From contig QWII01000028.1 of the NCBI GenBank assembly GCA_021405325.1, positions 1-64,000 on the forward strand: 64,000 nt of DNA, read 5' to 3'. Below the pieces are notes generated by a model that saw nothing but the letters and a program-made list of their open reading frames with translations, had not been told where the DNA came from and did no database searches. Positions 52,146 through 60,649 of the stretch are shown one piece after another (the stretch's first letter is position 1; the number at the start of each line of letters is the position of its first letter). The position numbers and the translations under genes were made by a program. The stretch comes from Caldilinea sp. CFX5 (GTDB lineage Bacteria; Chloroflexota; Anaerolineae; Caldilineales; Caldilineaceae).

Positions 52146-52440
52146 AGTCCTCGCTTTCCCTAGTTGATTTCTAGCCAAAGCTCATCCAGTCTAGGAATAG
52201 ACGCCTCCCAGCCTGGCGTTCAATTTCAGCGCAGCGTCCACCGGGACACGGTTTTGACCGGAGGATATAGCGATTGCGGTTTGTGCTTGCCTTGCGCCAA
52301 CATAGGATGTTGTGGCAATGGGGACACACCAATTGTAGTACAGCTCGCAGTTGGTGTCAAACGATTATCAGTCGTCCGCAGTCGTTTAGTCGCGTAGTCC
52401 AGAGTCGGCCCATGCGACGTCGGCAAAGTAGGGGCGTACC
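52146..52440. other. 295-nt gap without a recognisable gene
   Basis: No convincing frame or repeat is present. The segment CAATTGTAGTACAGCTCGCA near 52330-52350 and a GC/AT-alternating stretch give no clear hairpin. Two same-strand minus genes flank it, so it must hold the promoter of the dioxygenase gene and the end of the GT39 transcript's upstream region. No consensus promoter is seen. Confidence 0.4.
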
Positions 52441-54357
52441 CTACGGCAATTCGATGACGCCGATCTGATAATCATTGGGGATGTTCAAGGGGTGCAAGGG
52501 CTGCTGATCGGTTGTGTGATAGGGGATCAAAGTCACCGCATAGCGACCAGCGGGCAGGGTAGTGGTATCCACGTCGAGAAAGAGGCGGCTCTCTTCTTCA
52601 GCGCGCCACTTTTCGGCGGTGGCGCCCCGTTCATTCCAGAGCCAGCTATCCACCTGAGCGCCGCCGGCGCCCGCCGTGTGCGCCAGCCGGAGCGAGAGTG
52701 ACAGCGGGGTGGCATGGGCGCCGTTGCTCTGCCAGCGCACCTCCGCCATGAGGGTTGGCGGTGCGCCATCTTCGCCGCCCTGGTGGTAGAAATTGATACC
52801 CGTAATGGTAAGCCCTTCGGCAAACTGGGCTTGGGTCGCCAGCGGAAGCACCGTTATTTTCGCCTGGCCGCGCACAAAGTTTTCAAAGGCATAGGTCGGG
52901 CGTTCATCGCCATCGGTTTCCTGATAGCCGCGCAAGCGCAAGTCGCCGGCCAACAGCCGTTGCGGGTCCGCCGCCACATGCATACCGGCCAGCCAACGCA
53001 CCAGCGTTACTTTTTCGGCAGTCAGCGGCGGTAATTCATACGGCGGCGGAATGACATGATAATTGGTGCGAAACCTGGTCAAGTAATCGATTGTCCAGTG
53101 GCCTGTGGCAAATTCATCCCAGACGGCGCCGACCGGGATGATAAAGAACTGTTCCGGCTGTTTCAAAATATCCTGCGCCAGCACCGTCATATCAGCGTCA
53201 AGCTGTTCGTAGGTTTCACGCGCCGTTTGCCAACGGTGATAGTCACGCCAGGAGAGACCGCCATCAACCAGCAGTAGCACACAGGCCGCCCCAATGATGA
53301 ACGGGCGCTGATAGTCGCCCAACGGTCGCCTTTGTTGACCTACCCAGGTTAAACCAGCGGCAGCCAACAGAAAGGCAAGCGGCGCCACCTCCAACACCCG
53401 CAGTTGATCCGGCGGCACCGGCGTGTTGGAGACGGCCAGAATCCCCGGCCAGAGCATCACCGCCACGGCCAGAAGTAACATGCGGGTCGCCGGTCGCCGC
53501 CAGCCGATCACGACAGCGAGCCAGAAAAAGAGGGCCACCGCCGGCAGGACAGGCGTGCGCCGGGGCAAATTGTGAACCCAGATCGGGTCGCCCGAAACGC
53601 CAAACATCAAGAGATGCTCGCTGAATTGACGCCAGAAGAGCGACAGCGGCTCATCCCGGTTCAACAGCCAGACCTGTCGCACCCGGAGCGAACCGATTTC
53701 CGGGTCTGCGATGAGGACGTAAAGTAGCGGCGCTGTTACGACAAAGGCAGCGACGGCGCCCAGCAGCAAGCCCCGTTTCCACAACGTTTTGCGCCAGTCC
53801 AAGACGAGAATCAGGGCCAGGATGGGCATAAAGCGCGCAGCAGTGTAGGTGTATTGGGTCGCGCCCAGCAGCAGGCCGGCCAGGAGGTAGCGTCGCCAAT
53901 CCGTGCTGTTGCGACACGCCCAAAAGCTCAACAGCCAGAGGCAGAAGAGCGGCACAAAGGTATTGACCCGTAAGCCCATACGGCTCAGGGAGATGGTCCA
54001 AAAGGTGACAGCAACGAATCCACTCCCCAGCACTGCCTGCCAGGGGCCGAGCAGCCGTTTGCCCAGGGCATAAGAGGCGGCAACCGCTACGGTTCCGGCA
54101 AAGGCAGCCGGCAGACGAATCGCCAGCACACTATTGTCGAGCCAACCGACAAAAAGCGCCACTAGATAGGTGAAGAGCGGCTCATGCCCATTGGCCGTAG
54201 GGAAGAAGAGTTTTAACTCACCTTCCCACACGCGCAGCGCATCGAGACCATGCGCCGCTTCATCGAAATAGAGGCCGGGCGGCGCTATCATCAAACCGGA
54301 AACACGTAGATAAAAAGCGAGCAGCAGCAGAACAAGGATAACGACGCGTGGTTTCAT
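52441..54357 (-). CDS. GT39/PMT-type membrane glycosyltransferase
   Basis: The 638-aa protein is a polyprenyl-phosphate-dependent GT-C glycosyltransferase of the ArnT/PMT (GT39) type. The first external loop has the catalytic DE in PPGLYFDEAAHGLDALRV (residues about 26-43). About ten to twelve membrane helices follow to residue 370 (for example LLLLAVAVMLWPGILAV), and a soluble C-terminal domain (about 390-638) ends in a beta-sandwich-like part. It would transfer a sugar from a lipid-linked donor to a protein or glycan outside the membrane. It opens the envelope-glycan block. Confidence 0.87.
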   Translation of the reverse strand: MKPRVVILVLLLLAFYLRVSGLMIAPPGLYFDEAAHGLDALRVWEGELKLFFPTANGHEPLFTYLVALFVGWLDNSVLAIRLPAAFAGTVAVAASYALGKRLLGPWQAVLGSGFVAVTFWTISLSRMGLRVNTFVPLFCLWLLSFWACRNSTDWRRYLLAGLLLGATQYTYTAARFMPILALILVLDWRKTLWKRGLLLGAVAAFVVTAPLLYVLIADPEIGSLRVRQVWLLNRDEPLSLFWRQFSEHLLMFGVSGDPIWVHNLPRRTPVLPAVALFFWLAVVIGWRRPATRMLLLAVAVMLWPGILAVSNTPVPPDQLRVLEVAPLAFLLAAAGLTWVGQQRRPLGDYQRPFIIGAACVLLLVDGGLSWRDYHRWQTARETYEQLDADMTVLAQDILKQPEQFFIIPVGAVWDEFATGHWTIDYLTRFRTNYHVIPPPYELPPLTAEKVTLVRWLAGMHVAADPQRLLAGDLRLRGYQETDGDERPTYAFENFVRGQAKITVLPLATQAQFAEGLTITGINFYHQGGEDGAPPTLMAEVRWQSNGAHATPLSLSLRLAHTAGAGGAQVDSWLWNERGATAEKWRAEEESRLFLDVDTTTLPAGRYAVTLIPYHTTDQQPLHPLNIPNDYQIGVIELP

Positions 54358-54690
54358 AAGCCTTCACTCTGACAAAGGGTTGCAGGATCAGCATGTAGTA
54401 TACCGATACAGTTGAATTTTCTGCAATCTATGGCCGGAGTGTACAGGCATTCCCTATGGGGAAGCAATCGCAACATAAGTCTAGTACACGACGGCGTAAA
54501 TAAACCCATAGTTGCCAGTGAGACAGTGAGACAGTGAGACAGTGAGACAGTGACTGACCTACTGGCTTACTTAGGCCGCTCTGTACTAGCCTTGTCATTC
54601 TGAAAGAATCTGTCAATCGGCAAGTTGGCAGATTCTTTCAGAATGACAATACCGAACATCGACCTGCGATACGATGCGCGGTCAGGCTAC
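54358..54690. other. 333-nt gap with a microsatellite and a hairpin
   Basis: No gene is visible. A repeat of GTGAGACAGTGAGACAGTGA words lies at 54519-54552, resembling the sheath-tube spacer at 11368-11435. The perfect hairpin at 54592-54649 is listed separately. The promoter of the GT39 gene is expected near 54360-54450, but no clear boxes were found. Confidence 0.5.
54592..54649. repeat. perfect 21-bp inverted repeat downstream of the ABC exporter genes
   Basis: Arms at 54592-54612 and 54629-54649 (TTGTCATTCTGAAAGAATCTG and complement) enclose a 16-nt loop. It lies 41 nt after the stop of the 613-aa ABC exporter subunit on the minus strand and would end that transcript. Confidence 0.88.
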
Positions 54691-56532
54691 CTATGCGGTC
54701 ACGCCCACTGCCATCTTATCCCAAGCGTTGATATAGGCCGCTGACTGATGGCGGAAATAGGTGTTGTACAACTCGGCGTAATGGCCGCCACGCGCCATTA
54801 AGTTGTCATGGTCGCCCTCTTCGATGATCTCCCCCTCGCGCAGAACGATAATACGGTCGGCGGCGCGAATTGTTGACAGGCGATGGGCAATGACAATAGC
54901 AGTGCGTTCCTGCAAGACCACATCCAGCCCTTCCTGAATCTGCGCTTCGGTTAGCGGGTCGATACTGGCCGTCGCTTCATCCAGGATCACAATGGAGGGG
55001 TTTTGGAGCAGCACTCGCGCCAGCGCCACCAACTGGCGTTGCCCCATCGAAATGCCCCGCCCCTGTTCACTGATTTCAGTCGCCAGGCCATTGGGCAACG
55101 CTTGCAGCCAGTCGCCGCCGCCGACCTGGCGCGCTACCGCTTCCACCTCGGCATCGGTAGCGTTGGGATTGCCATAGCGGATGTTATCGGCCACGGTGCC
55201 GGAGAAGAGGAAGGGGGTCTGCGGCACAATGCCCAGGCCGCGGCGATACGCCTGCAAGTTAAAGGTGCGAATATCGCGGCCATCAATCAACAGTTGCCCG
55301 CCCTGGAACTCATAGAACCGCGCCACCAGCTTGCCCAAGCTCGACTTGCCGGCGCCGGTATGACCGACCAGGGCAATGGTCTGTCCGGCGGGAATCAACA
55401 GGTTGAAACCAAGCAGCACTGTCTCTTTGTCGTTGTAGCTAAAGTCAACGTCTCTAAACTCGATCTCCCCCCGAATTGACGGGACGGGCTGGTTGTCGGT
55501 CTGCACGACCCGCGCCTCGGCATCAACCAGGGCAAAGACCCGTTCGCTGGCCGACATGCCCAACTGGAACTGGCTCCAGAAGGAGGCGATGCCGGTGAGC
55601 GGAAACCAGAAGAGGTTGATACTCTCCAGAAAGAGAAACCAGGCCCCCGCCGTCACTGTCCCGGCCAGGACGCTGTTGCCGCCAAAGTAGAGCACCAACG
55701 CGGTGCCAATGCCGGCAATCGTCCCCAACACCGGGAAGATGGCGCTAAAAACAATGCCCTGCCGCCAGCTCAGGCGGTACGATTGCTCGTTGACTTTGGT
55801 AAACTCCTGGTAGATGGTCTGCTCCTGGCGAAAGTTTTTGGCAATGGCAATGCCGGCAATCGACTCCTGTACATTAGCATTCACCTGGGCGATTACCCGG
55901 CGCGCCTGCTGGGTGGTATGGCGCGCAATCCGGCGAAAGGCCAGCGCCGTAAAGATAATCACCGGCGCAATCGCCAACGCAATCAGCGCCAGCCGCACAT
56001 TGATAAAAAAGAGCAGCGCCACCACCAGCGTCACCACCAACACCTGGCTCATCAGGTTGAGGGTGAGCGTGACCACGTTGGAAAAATCTTGGGTATCCGA
56101 TGTGACGCGACTGACGATCTTGCCCGACGAAAACTCATCGTAGAAGGACATATCGCGATCCAGCACAGCATCAAAGGCGTCACGCCGTAAGTCCAGCACC
56201 ACGTCGCCGACCGTCCTGGCCGTGTAGCGTTGCCGAATAAAGTTAAAAGTCCACGAAAGCGCGCCGGTGACCAACACGGCCAGGATCAGCCACCAACTGC
56301 GCTGCCAGACTTCGTCTCGCAAGTTATCACTGGCGATCACAATGTCCAGTCCGCGCGCAATCAAGAGCGGCAGCGCGGCATCCATCACCGAATTGAGAAC
56401 AATCATGCCGGCGACCACACCCATTTTTTGCCGGTGGGGCCAGAAATAGCCAGTGATACGTTTCAACAATTCACGGTCTGTATAAGTGCGGTCGTACGCC
56501 TCGGCGTCCAACCCATCCATGATAAAACCCAT
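54691..56532 (-). CDS. ABC exporter half-transporter with degenerate signature motif
   Basis: The 613-aa protein joins an ABC_membrane domain (six helices, residues about 30-340) to a nucleotide-binding domain. It has Walker A LVGHTGAGKSSLGKLV near 389, signature ISMGQRQLVALARVLL near 494 (LSGGQ changed to ISMGQ) and Walker B IVILDEATASID with catalytic Glu near 516. It is encoded 23 nt downstream of its partner, with GAGGAG 9 nt before the ATG. The partner supplies the intact signature, so the pair probably forms a heterodimer with one active site, like TM287/288 or BmrCD. Lipids or drugs are the usual substrates. Confidence 0.92.
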   Translation of the reverse strand: MGFIMDGLDAEAYDRTYTDRELLKRITGYFWPHRQKMGVVAGMIVLNSVMDAALPLLIARGLDIVIASDNLRDEVWQRSWWLILAVLVTGALSWTFNFIRQRYTARTVGDVVLDLRRDAFDAVLDRDMSFYDEFSSGKIVSRVTSDTQDFSNVVTLTLNLMSQVLVVTLVVALLFFINVRLALIALAIAPVIIFTALAFRRIARHTTQQARRVIAQVNANVQESIAGIAIAKNFRQEQTIYQEFTKVNEQSYRLSWRQGIVFSAIFPVLGTIAGIGTALVLYFGGNSVLAGTVTAGAWFLFLESINLFWFPLTGIASFWSQFQLGMSASERVFALVDAEARVVQTDNQPVPSIRGEIEFRDVDFSYNDKETVLLGFNLLIPAGQTIALVGHTGAGKSSLGKLVARFYEFQGGQLLIDGRDIRTFNLQAYRRGLGIVPQTPFLFSGTVADNIRYGNPNATDAEVEAVARQVGGGDWLQALPNGLATEISEQGRGISMGQRQLVALARVLLQNPSIVILDEATASIDPLTEAQIQEGLDVVLQERTAIVIAHRLSTIRAADRIIVLREGEIIEEGDHDNLMARGGHYAELYNTYFRHQSAAYINAWDKMAVGVTA

Positions 56533-56555
56533 AAGAAGCTCCTCTGTTGCTTGGC

Positions 56556-58370
56556 CTACACGTAACGGGCAAAGATGCGTTGATAGAGTGAACAGCGGCC
56601 CATCAGTTCTTCGTGGGAGCCTTGATCGATAATTTCACCTTGGTGGAGGACAAGAATTTTGTCAGCCCGGCGAATTTGCGAAAGTCGGTGGGTGATCAGC
56701 AAGGTGGTGCGTCCTTCCATCACTTTGTTGATCGCGCGCTGAATATGATCCTCGGTAGCGCTGTCGATGGCGCTGGTCGAGTCGTCGATCATGAGGATGC
56801 GTGGGTCGGTCAGCAAGGCGCGGGCAATGGCGATACGCTGGCGTTGGCCGCCGGAGAGGGTGACGCCCCGTTCGCCGATTTCGGTCTGGTAGCCGTCGCG
56901 GAAGCTGGTGATAAAGTCGTGCGCCTGGGCGGAACGGGCCGCTGTTTCAATCGCCGCCTGGTCGGACTGTTGCGCCATGCCAAAGGCGATGTTCTCGGCA
57001 ATCGAGCGGGAGAAGAGAAAGACATCCTGCTCGATGGTGGAGATTTGCGAACGCAGCGATTCCAGATTCCATTCGCGCACATCAACGCCATCGATCAGAA
57101 TGCGCCCCTCGTCCACATCATAAATGCGATTGACCAGCTTGGTCAGCGTACTCTTGCCGGAGCCGGTCTGGCCGACAATGGCGATGGTCTCCCCCGGCTC
57201 TGCGGTGAAGGAAATATTACGCAGCACCGGCGACCCTTCCGGCGAGTTTTCCAGGTAGAAAGAGACATTGTCAAAGCGAATCTCGCCGCGCATGGTGGCC
57301 GCGTGACCGGCCAGGTTTTCATCCAGCTCACTCTCAGCGCGCATGAGTTCGAGAATCCGTTCAGCGCCGGCCATGCCCATCTGCACCAGCGAAAAGGTGA
57401 AGATTGAGATAAAGGCCGGGAAGCGTAAAATGCCCATCAACCCCATGTAGGCGACCAACTGGCCGACCGTGATTTCGTTGAGGGAAAGCAAGTATAGCCC
57501 GTGCGCAAAGGCGCCGGTGAAGGCAAAGCCCAACAGCAGGATCGGCAGATAACGCGCTTGAATATCCCCTTCCTTGACAAAATAGTCGCGATAGTTGGTG
57601 GCGTTATGGATAAATTTCTGTTGCTCCTGGCGCTCTTGCGCCATTGCCTTGACCACCTCAATGCCGGTGATGGTTTCATTGAGGCCGGCGTTGAGATCGC
57701 CAAAGGTGGCGCGCTGCATCCCGGCCACCGGGTTGAGCTGGTTCATGTAGCGGCGCAAGGCAAAGACAAAGACAATTTCAAAGAGTATGGGCGCCACCAA
57801 CAGCCGCGGGTCGATAAAGGCAATAAAGACCAGCGGCGAGATCAAACCAATCACCGACTCGGTGATAAGCGAGACGCCGGGGTTCATCATCGGGTTGAGT
57901 TGACGTACATCGTTGCTGGCGCGCGCCATGATGTCACCGACCCGCTGGCGGTTGTGAAAGGTTTGACTTTTGCCCAGTAGGCTGATATACAACTCTTCCC
58001 GTGCATCGCGCTCCAGCCGCTGGCCCAAGGTTTCAATCGATGTGGAGTTGGTCAGATCCACCAGACCGCGTACCAATACCAATGCCAATACGCCCAGCCC
58101 CAGCCAGAGCAGGCGTTGTGTGCTTGGCTGGGGCTGTAACACTTCATCAAAGGCCATGCCGGTCAGGCGTGGAATAGCCGCAAAAAAGATATTGGTCAAG
58201 GATGCCGCCAGGAGAAAGAGCGTCAGCAAGCCCTTGTAGCGCAGTAGATGGGAAAGCACCCACCGAAAAGGGCCGCGCCGATTGTAATGATATTCGCCAA
58301 CGACACTAAATTCCCGTTTATCTGGTGGAATCTCGTTAGCGCCCCTCACCGAATACATTGAAACTGCCAA
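56556..58370 (-). CDS. ABC exporter half-transporter with degenerate Walker B
   Basis: The roughly 604-aa protein has a soluble N-terminus (IPPDKREFSVVGEYHYNRRG), an ABC_membrane domain (about 40-340) and a nucleotide-binding domain. Walker A is IVGQTGSGKSTLTKLV, the signature is canonical VTLSGGQRQRIAIARAL, but Walker B reads ILMIDDSTSAID, with Asp instead of the catalytic Glu. This is complementary to the partner's degenerate signature. I place the start at TTG 58370, where GGAG lies 6 nt upstream. An ATG four codons on has poorer spacing. The long AT-rich upstream gap must hold the promoter. Confidence 0.9.
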   Translation of the reverse strand: MAVSMYSVRGANEIPPDKREFSVVGEYHYNRRGPFRWVLSHLLRYKGLLTLFLLAASLTNIFFAAIPRLTGMAFDEVLQPQPSTQRLLWLGLGVLALVLVRGLVDLTNSTSIETLGQRLERDAREELYISLLGKSQTFHNRQRVGDIMARASNDVRQLNPMMNPGVSLITESVIGLISPLVFIAFIDPRLLVAPILFEIVFVFALRRYMNQLNPVAGMQRATFGDLNAGLNETITGIEVVKAMAQERQEQQKFIHNATNYRDYFVKEGDIQARYLPILLLGFAFTGAFAHGLYLLSLNEITVGQLVAYMGLMGILRFPAFISIFTFSLVQMGMAGAERILELMRAESELDENLAGHAATMRGEIRFDNVSFYLENSPEGSPVLRNISFTAEPGETIAIVGQTGSGKSTLTKLVNRIYDVDEGRILIDGVDVREWNLESLRSQISTIEQDVFLFSRSIAENIAFGMAQQSDQAAIETAARSAQAHDFITSFRDGYQTEIGERGVTLSGGQRQRIAIARALLTDPRILMIDDSTSAIDSATEDHIQRAINKVMEGRTTLLITHRLSQIRRADKILVLHQGEIIDQGSHEELMGRCSLYQRIFARYV

Positions 58371-59328
58371 GATATGCTCCTTTGCCAAAAAGAACGATTG
58401 TTCTATAAAAGAATAATACTATACTCCATAGAAAGCGAGAAACTAACCACTATCTTGCACCATGAAAAGCTCTTTCCACCCAATCTTCCTTCCTAAAGCA
58501 AGAGCCAAGTTAACGCAGGAAGGTTACGGCATAATACAATTATTTTGATGCAAATTCCTTAATTTATCGAAAGTTTACGTAAAGTTTAAATCTCTGATTA
58601 TAATCCTAAGACCTTCCTTTACTCTGGTCTTTGTCCTAATCGTTATCTTGTTAGCCATGATTTCTCATCGAATTTATGTAACAAATTTGTAAAACTGCTT
58701 ATTGCTTTTTTTGCCGAACTATGTTAACATCTATTTAACATTTGCTAAACTATGAAGAAAGGTTTCACCCATATAAAAACCTCTCTTTCCGTATGGTAAC
58801 AACAAAGCCCGTTTTTCGCTGGTCGATGACCAATGAAGAACGGGCTTGGCAGTTCCTGCAAGTATTATTCATGGTGAAGCTTTTCTTCATATTGATAGGA
58901 GTTACGCAGTTGACGGGCGCTACCAGAGACCTGTCAGGTTTCGCAAACCTGACAGGTCTTGTCCAACTGCGTAACTCCTAATTAAATAACGAGAATAATT
59001 AACGTTTTATTAACATTCTCAGTTTAATATTCTTCGTTTCCGATCTGGCAGCAACACAGTAACAACGAAATCTGTCCATACGGCAGAATGGTAACCAGCA
59101 GCGCAAAGGTTGTAGCTATCATATAGTTACACAATTTGTTTGTTACACCTACAAAATTGTTAGTTAAGTTAGTTAAATCATAGAAATCAGCTTGTAGACG
59201 CCGGTATTGGTACCCCTGCTTTGAGGTATCGTTTTTCGACGCGCTGATCGACGACTCGTGTTCAAGGGATCTCGCAACGCACACGGATGGATGACCAATC
59301 CACTTGATCGGAGGAGTAAGTTTCCCCA
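58371..59328. other. 958-nt AT-rich divergent intergenic region
   Basis: This is the longest gene-free stretch and is notably richer in A/T than its surroundings. No convincing gene is seen. The 79-aa frame at 58742-58981 contains the hairpin element and reads through it. The region carries repeated TTAACAT/TTAGTTAA words (58723-58741, 59001-59020, 59157-59176) and the hairpin at 58896-58980. It must hold the promoters of the ABC exporter (left) and the glycan genes (right). Confidence 0.55.
58896..58980. repeat. hairpin element with TAGGAGTTACGCAGTTG ends, copy 2
   Basis: Ends at 58896-58912 and 58964-58980 are perfect 17-bp inverted repeats, identical to those of the inner element at 38760-38844. 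Inside is another perfect hairpin (GACCTGTCAGGTTT-cgc-complement, from 58928). The ends are shared and the interiors unrelated, which is what a dispersed small mobile element or swapped-core hairpin would look like. Confidence 0.88.
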
Positions 59329-60534
59329 ATGTCGACACACCATCATGATGACACTGCACCGTCGCGCTTTATTATTTATTCCCAAGATGGCTTGGGATTG
59401 GGTCACATGCGCCGCACCAGCGCCATTGCCGGGCGTGTCCTGCATCGCTTGCCGGGCGCCTGCGTCCTAACCCTCTCTGACTCGCAGTTGGGTCAATTTT
59501 TCCCCATCTCCTCCAGCCACGATTATTTGAAGCTGCCCTCGATTGTCAAAACCGGCCCCGGCGATTGGCGACCAGCCCGTCTGCCGCTGGCCTTCCAGAC
59601 GATCCAGGCCATGCGTCAGGAGATCATCTACTCGGCCACTATGCGCTTTCACCCTGATATTTTTCTGGTCGATCACATGCCGCATGGCACCATGGGCGAA
59701 TTGCTCCCTACCTTGCGCGCCCTCAAAGCGGCCAAGGCGCCGACCAAAGTAGTGTTAGGTCTGCGCGATATTTTGGACGCGCCGCAGGTGGTCGAAGAGC
59801 GCTGGCAGACCGAGGGGGCCTATGCCGCCGTCGAAGAGTTTTATGATCTGGTCTTGATCTATGGGATGCGTGAACTCTTTGATATGGCCGAGCATTACCA
59901 CTTTTCCCCGGCCATTCGCGCCCGCGCCCGCTATTGCGGCTATGTCTGCCCTGCCCCTGCTGACCGTCGGCGTCAGCCTGTGCGCGCCGGTCTGAACGGT
60001 CATGGCGACGCACAGTTGATCGTCGTCATGGCCGGCGGCGGCGCCGACGCCTACCCCATGATGCGCGCCGCCCTTGATGCCTTGCCTTTGCTCCAGCAAC
60101 AGTATCTCTATTGCCTCATCATCACCGGTCCCTTTATGCCGTCGGATTTGCAACACGATCTCCAGACGCGAGCGGCTACGCTACCGGCGCAGGTGGTAAC
60201 CGCCGTCGACGATACCTATAGCTATCTCGAAGAAGCCGATCTGGTGATCGCCATGGCCGGCTATAACACCACGGTGGAGATTCTCCAATCCGGCAAGCGC
60301 GCCATCCTGGTGCCCCGTCGCGGCCCCAGCGCCGAACAGCGCATGCGCGCCAGACTCTTTGCCGCCAAAGGCTGGGTCGCCATGCTTGACCCGGATGAAC
60401 TTCACCCTGAGCGCTTTGCCGCTTTGATCACAACGACGCTGGCTCAACGCACCCAACCCGCAACGCCAATCGCACCTGATTTGGAAGGGTTGAACAGCAG
60501 CGCTGACCACTTGCTCGCTTTACTTAAGGAGTAA
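59329..60534 (+). CDS. MurG-like glycosyltransferase-fold protein
   Basis: The 401-aa protein is a predicted GT-B glycosyltransferase. The N-terminal nucleotide-sugar fold starts with IYSQDGLGLGHMRRTSAIA, a Gly-rich acceptor loop as in MurG/UDP-GlcNAc epimerase-like proteins. The C-terminal half has VVMAGGGADAYPMMRAAL, TAVDDTYSYLEEADLVIAMA and the donor-site motif MAGYNTTVEILQSGKRAILV followed by PRRGPSAEQ. The substrate is unknown. It heads the glycan block on the plus strand. GGAGGAG lies 13 nt before the ATG, slightly far. Confidence 0.83.
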   Translation: MSTHHHDDTAPSRFIIYSQDGLGLGHMRRTSAIAGRVLHRLPGACVLTLSDSQLGQFFPISSSHDYLKLPSIVKTGPGDWRPARLPLAFQTIQAMRQEIIYSATMRFHPDIFLVDHMPHGTMGELLPTLRALKAAKAPTKVVLGLRDILDAPQVVEERWQTEGAYAAVEEFYDLVLIYGMRELFDMAEHYHFSPAIRARARYCGYVCPAPADRRRQPVRAGLNGHGDAQLIVVMAGGGADAYPMMRAALDALPLLQQQYLYCLIITGPFMPSDLQHDLQTRAATLPAQVVTAVDDTYSYLEEADLVIAMAGYNTTVEILQSGKRAILVPRRGPSAEQRMRARLFAAKGWVAMLDPDELHPERFAALITTTLAQRTQPATPIAPDLEGLNSSADHLLALLKE

Positions 60535-60542
60535 ATGTAGCG

Positions 60543-60604
60543 GTTGGTTGGTTTCGACAGGCTCAACCAACCAACCAACCAACCAACCAACCAACCAACC
60601 AACC
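60543..60604. repeat. GGTT/AACC-word inverted repeat with TTGAGCCTGTCGAA core
   Basis: GGTTGGTTGGTT on the left and at least nine AACC copies on the right form a variable-length hairpin around the core TTTCGACAGGCTCAA. The reverse complement of that core, TTGAGCCTGTCGAA, matches the loop of the 28994-29066 hairpin (TTGAGCTTGTCGAA) except one base. It lies 8 nt after the glycosyltransferase stop. The AACC tract is a likely length-variable microsatellite. Confidence 0.85.
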
Positions 60605-60649
60605 GTCTGTTCCGATATTCATCGTTCACGCATTGCTACTGTATCGGTT

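Noticed and set aside
58742..58981. 79-aa small protein
   Set aside because: Half of the frame is the hairpin element, and it has no family or conserved start signal. I treat the area as intergenic.
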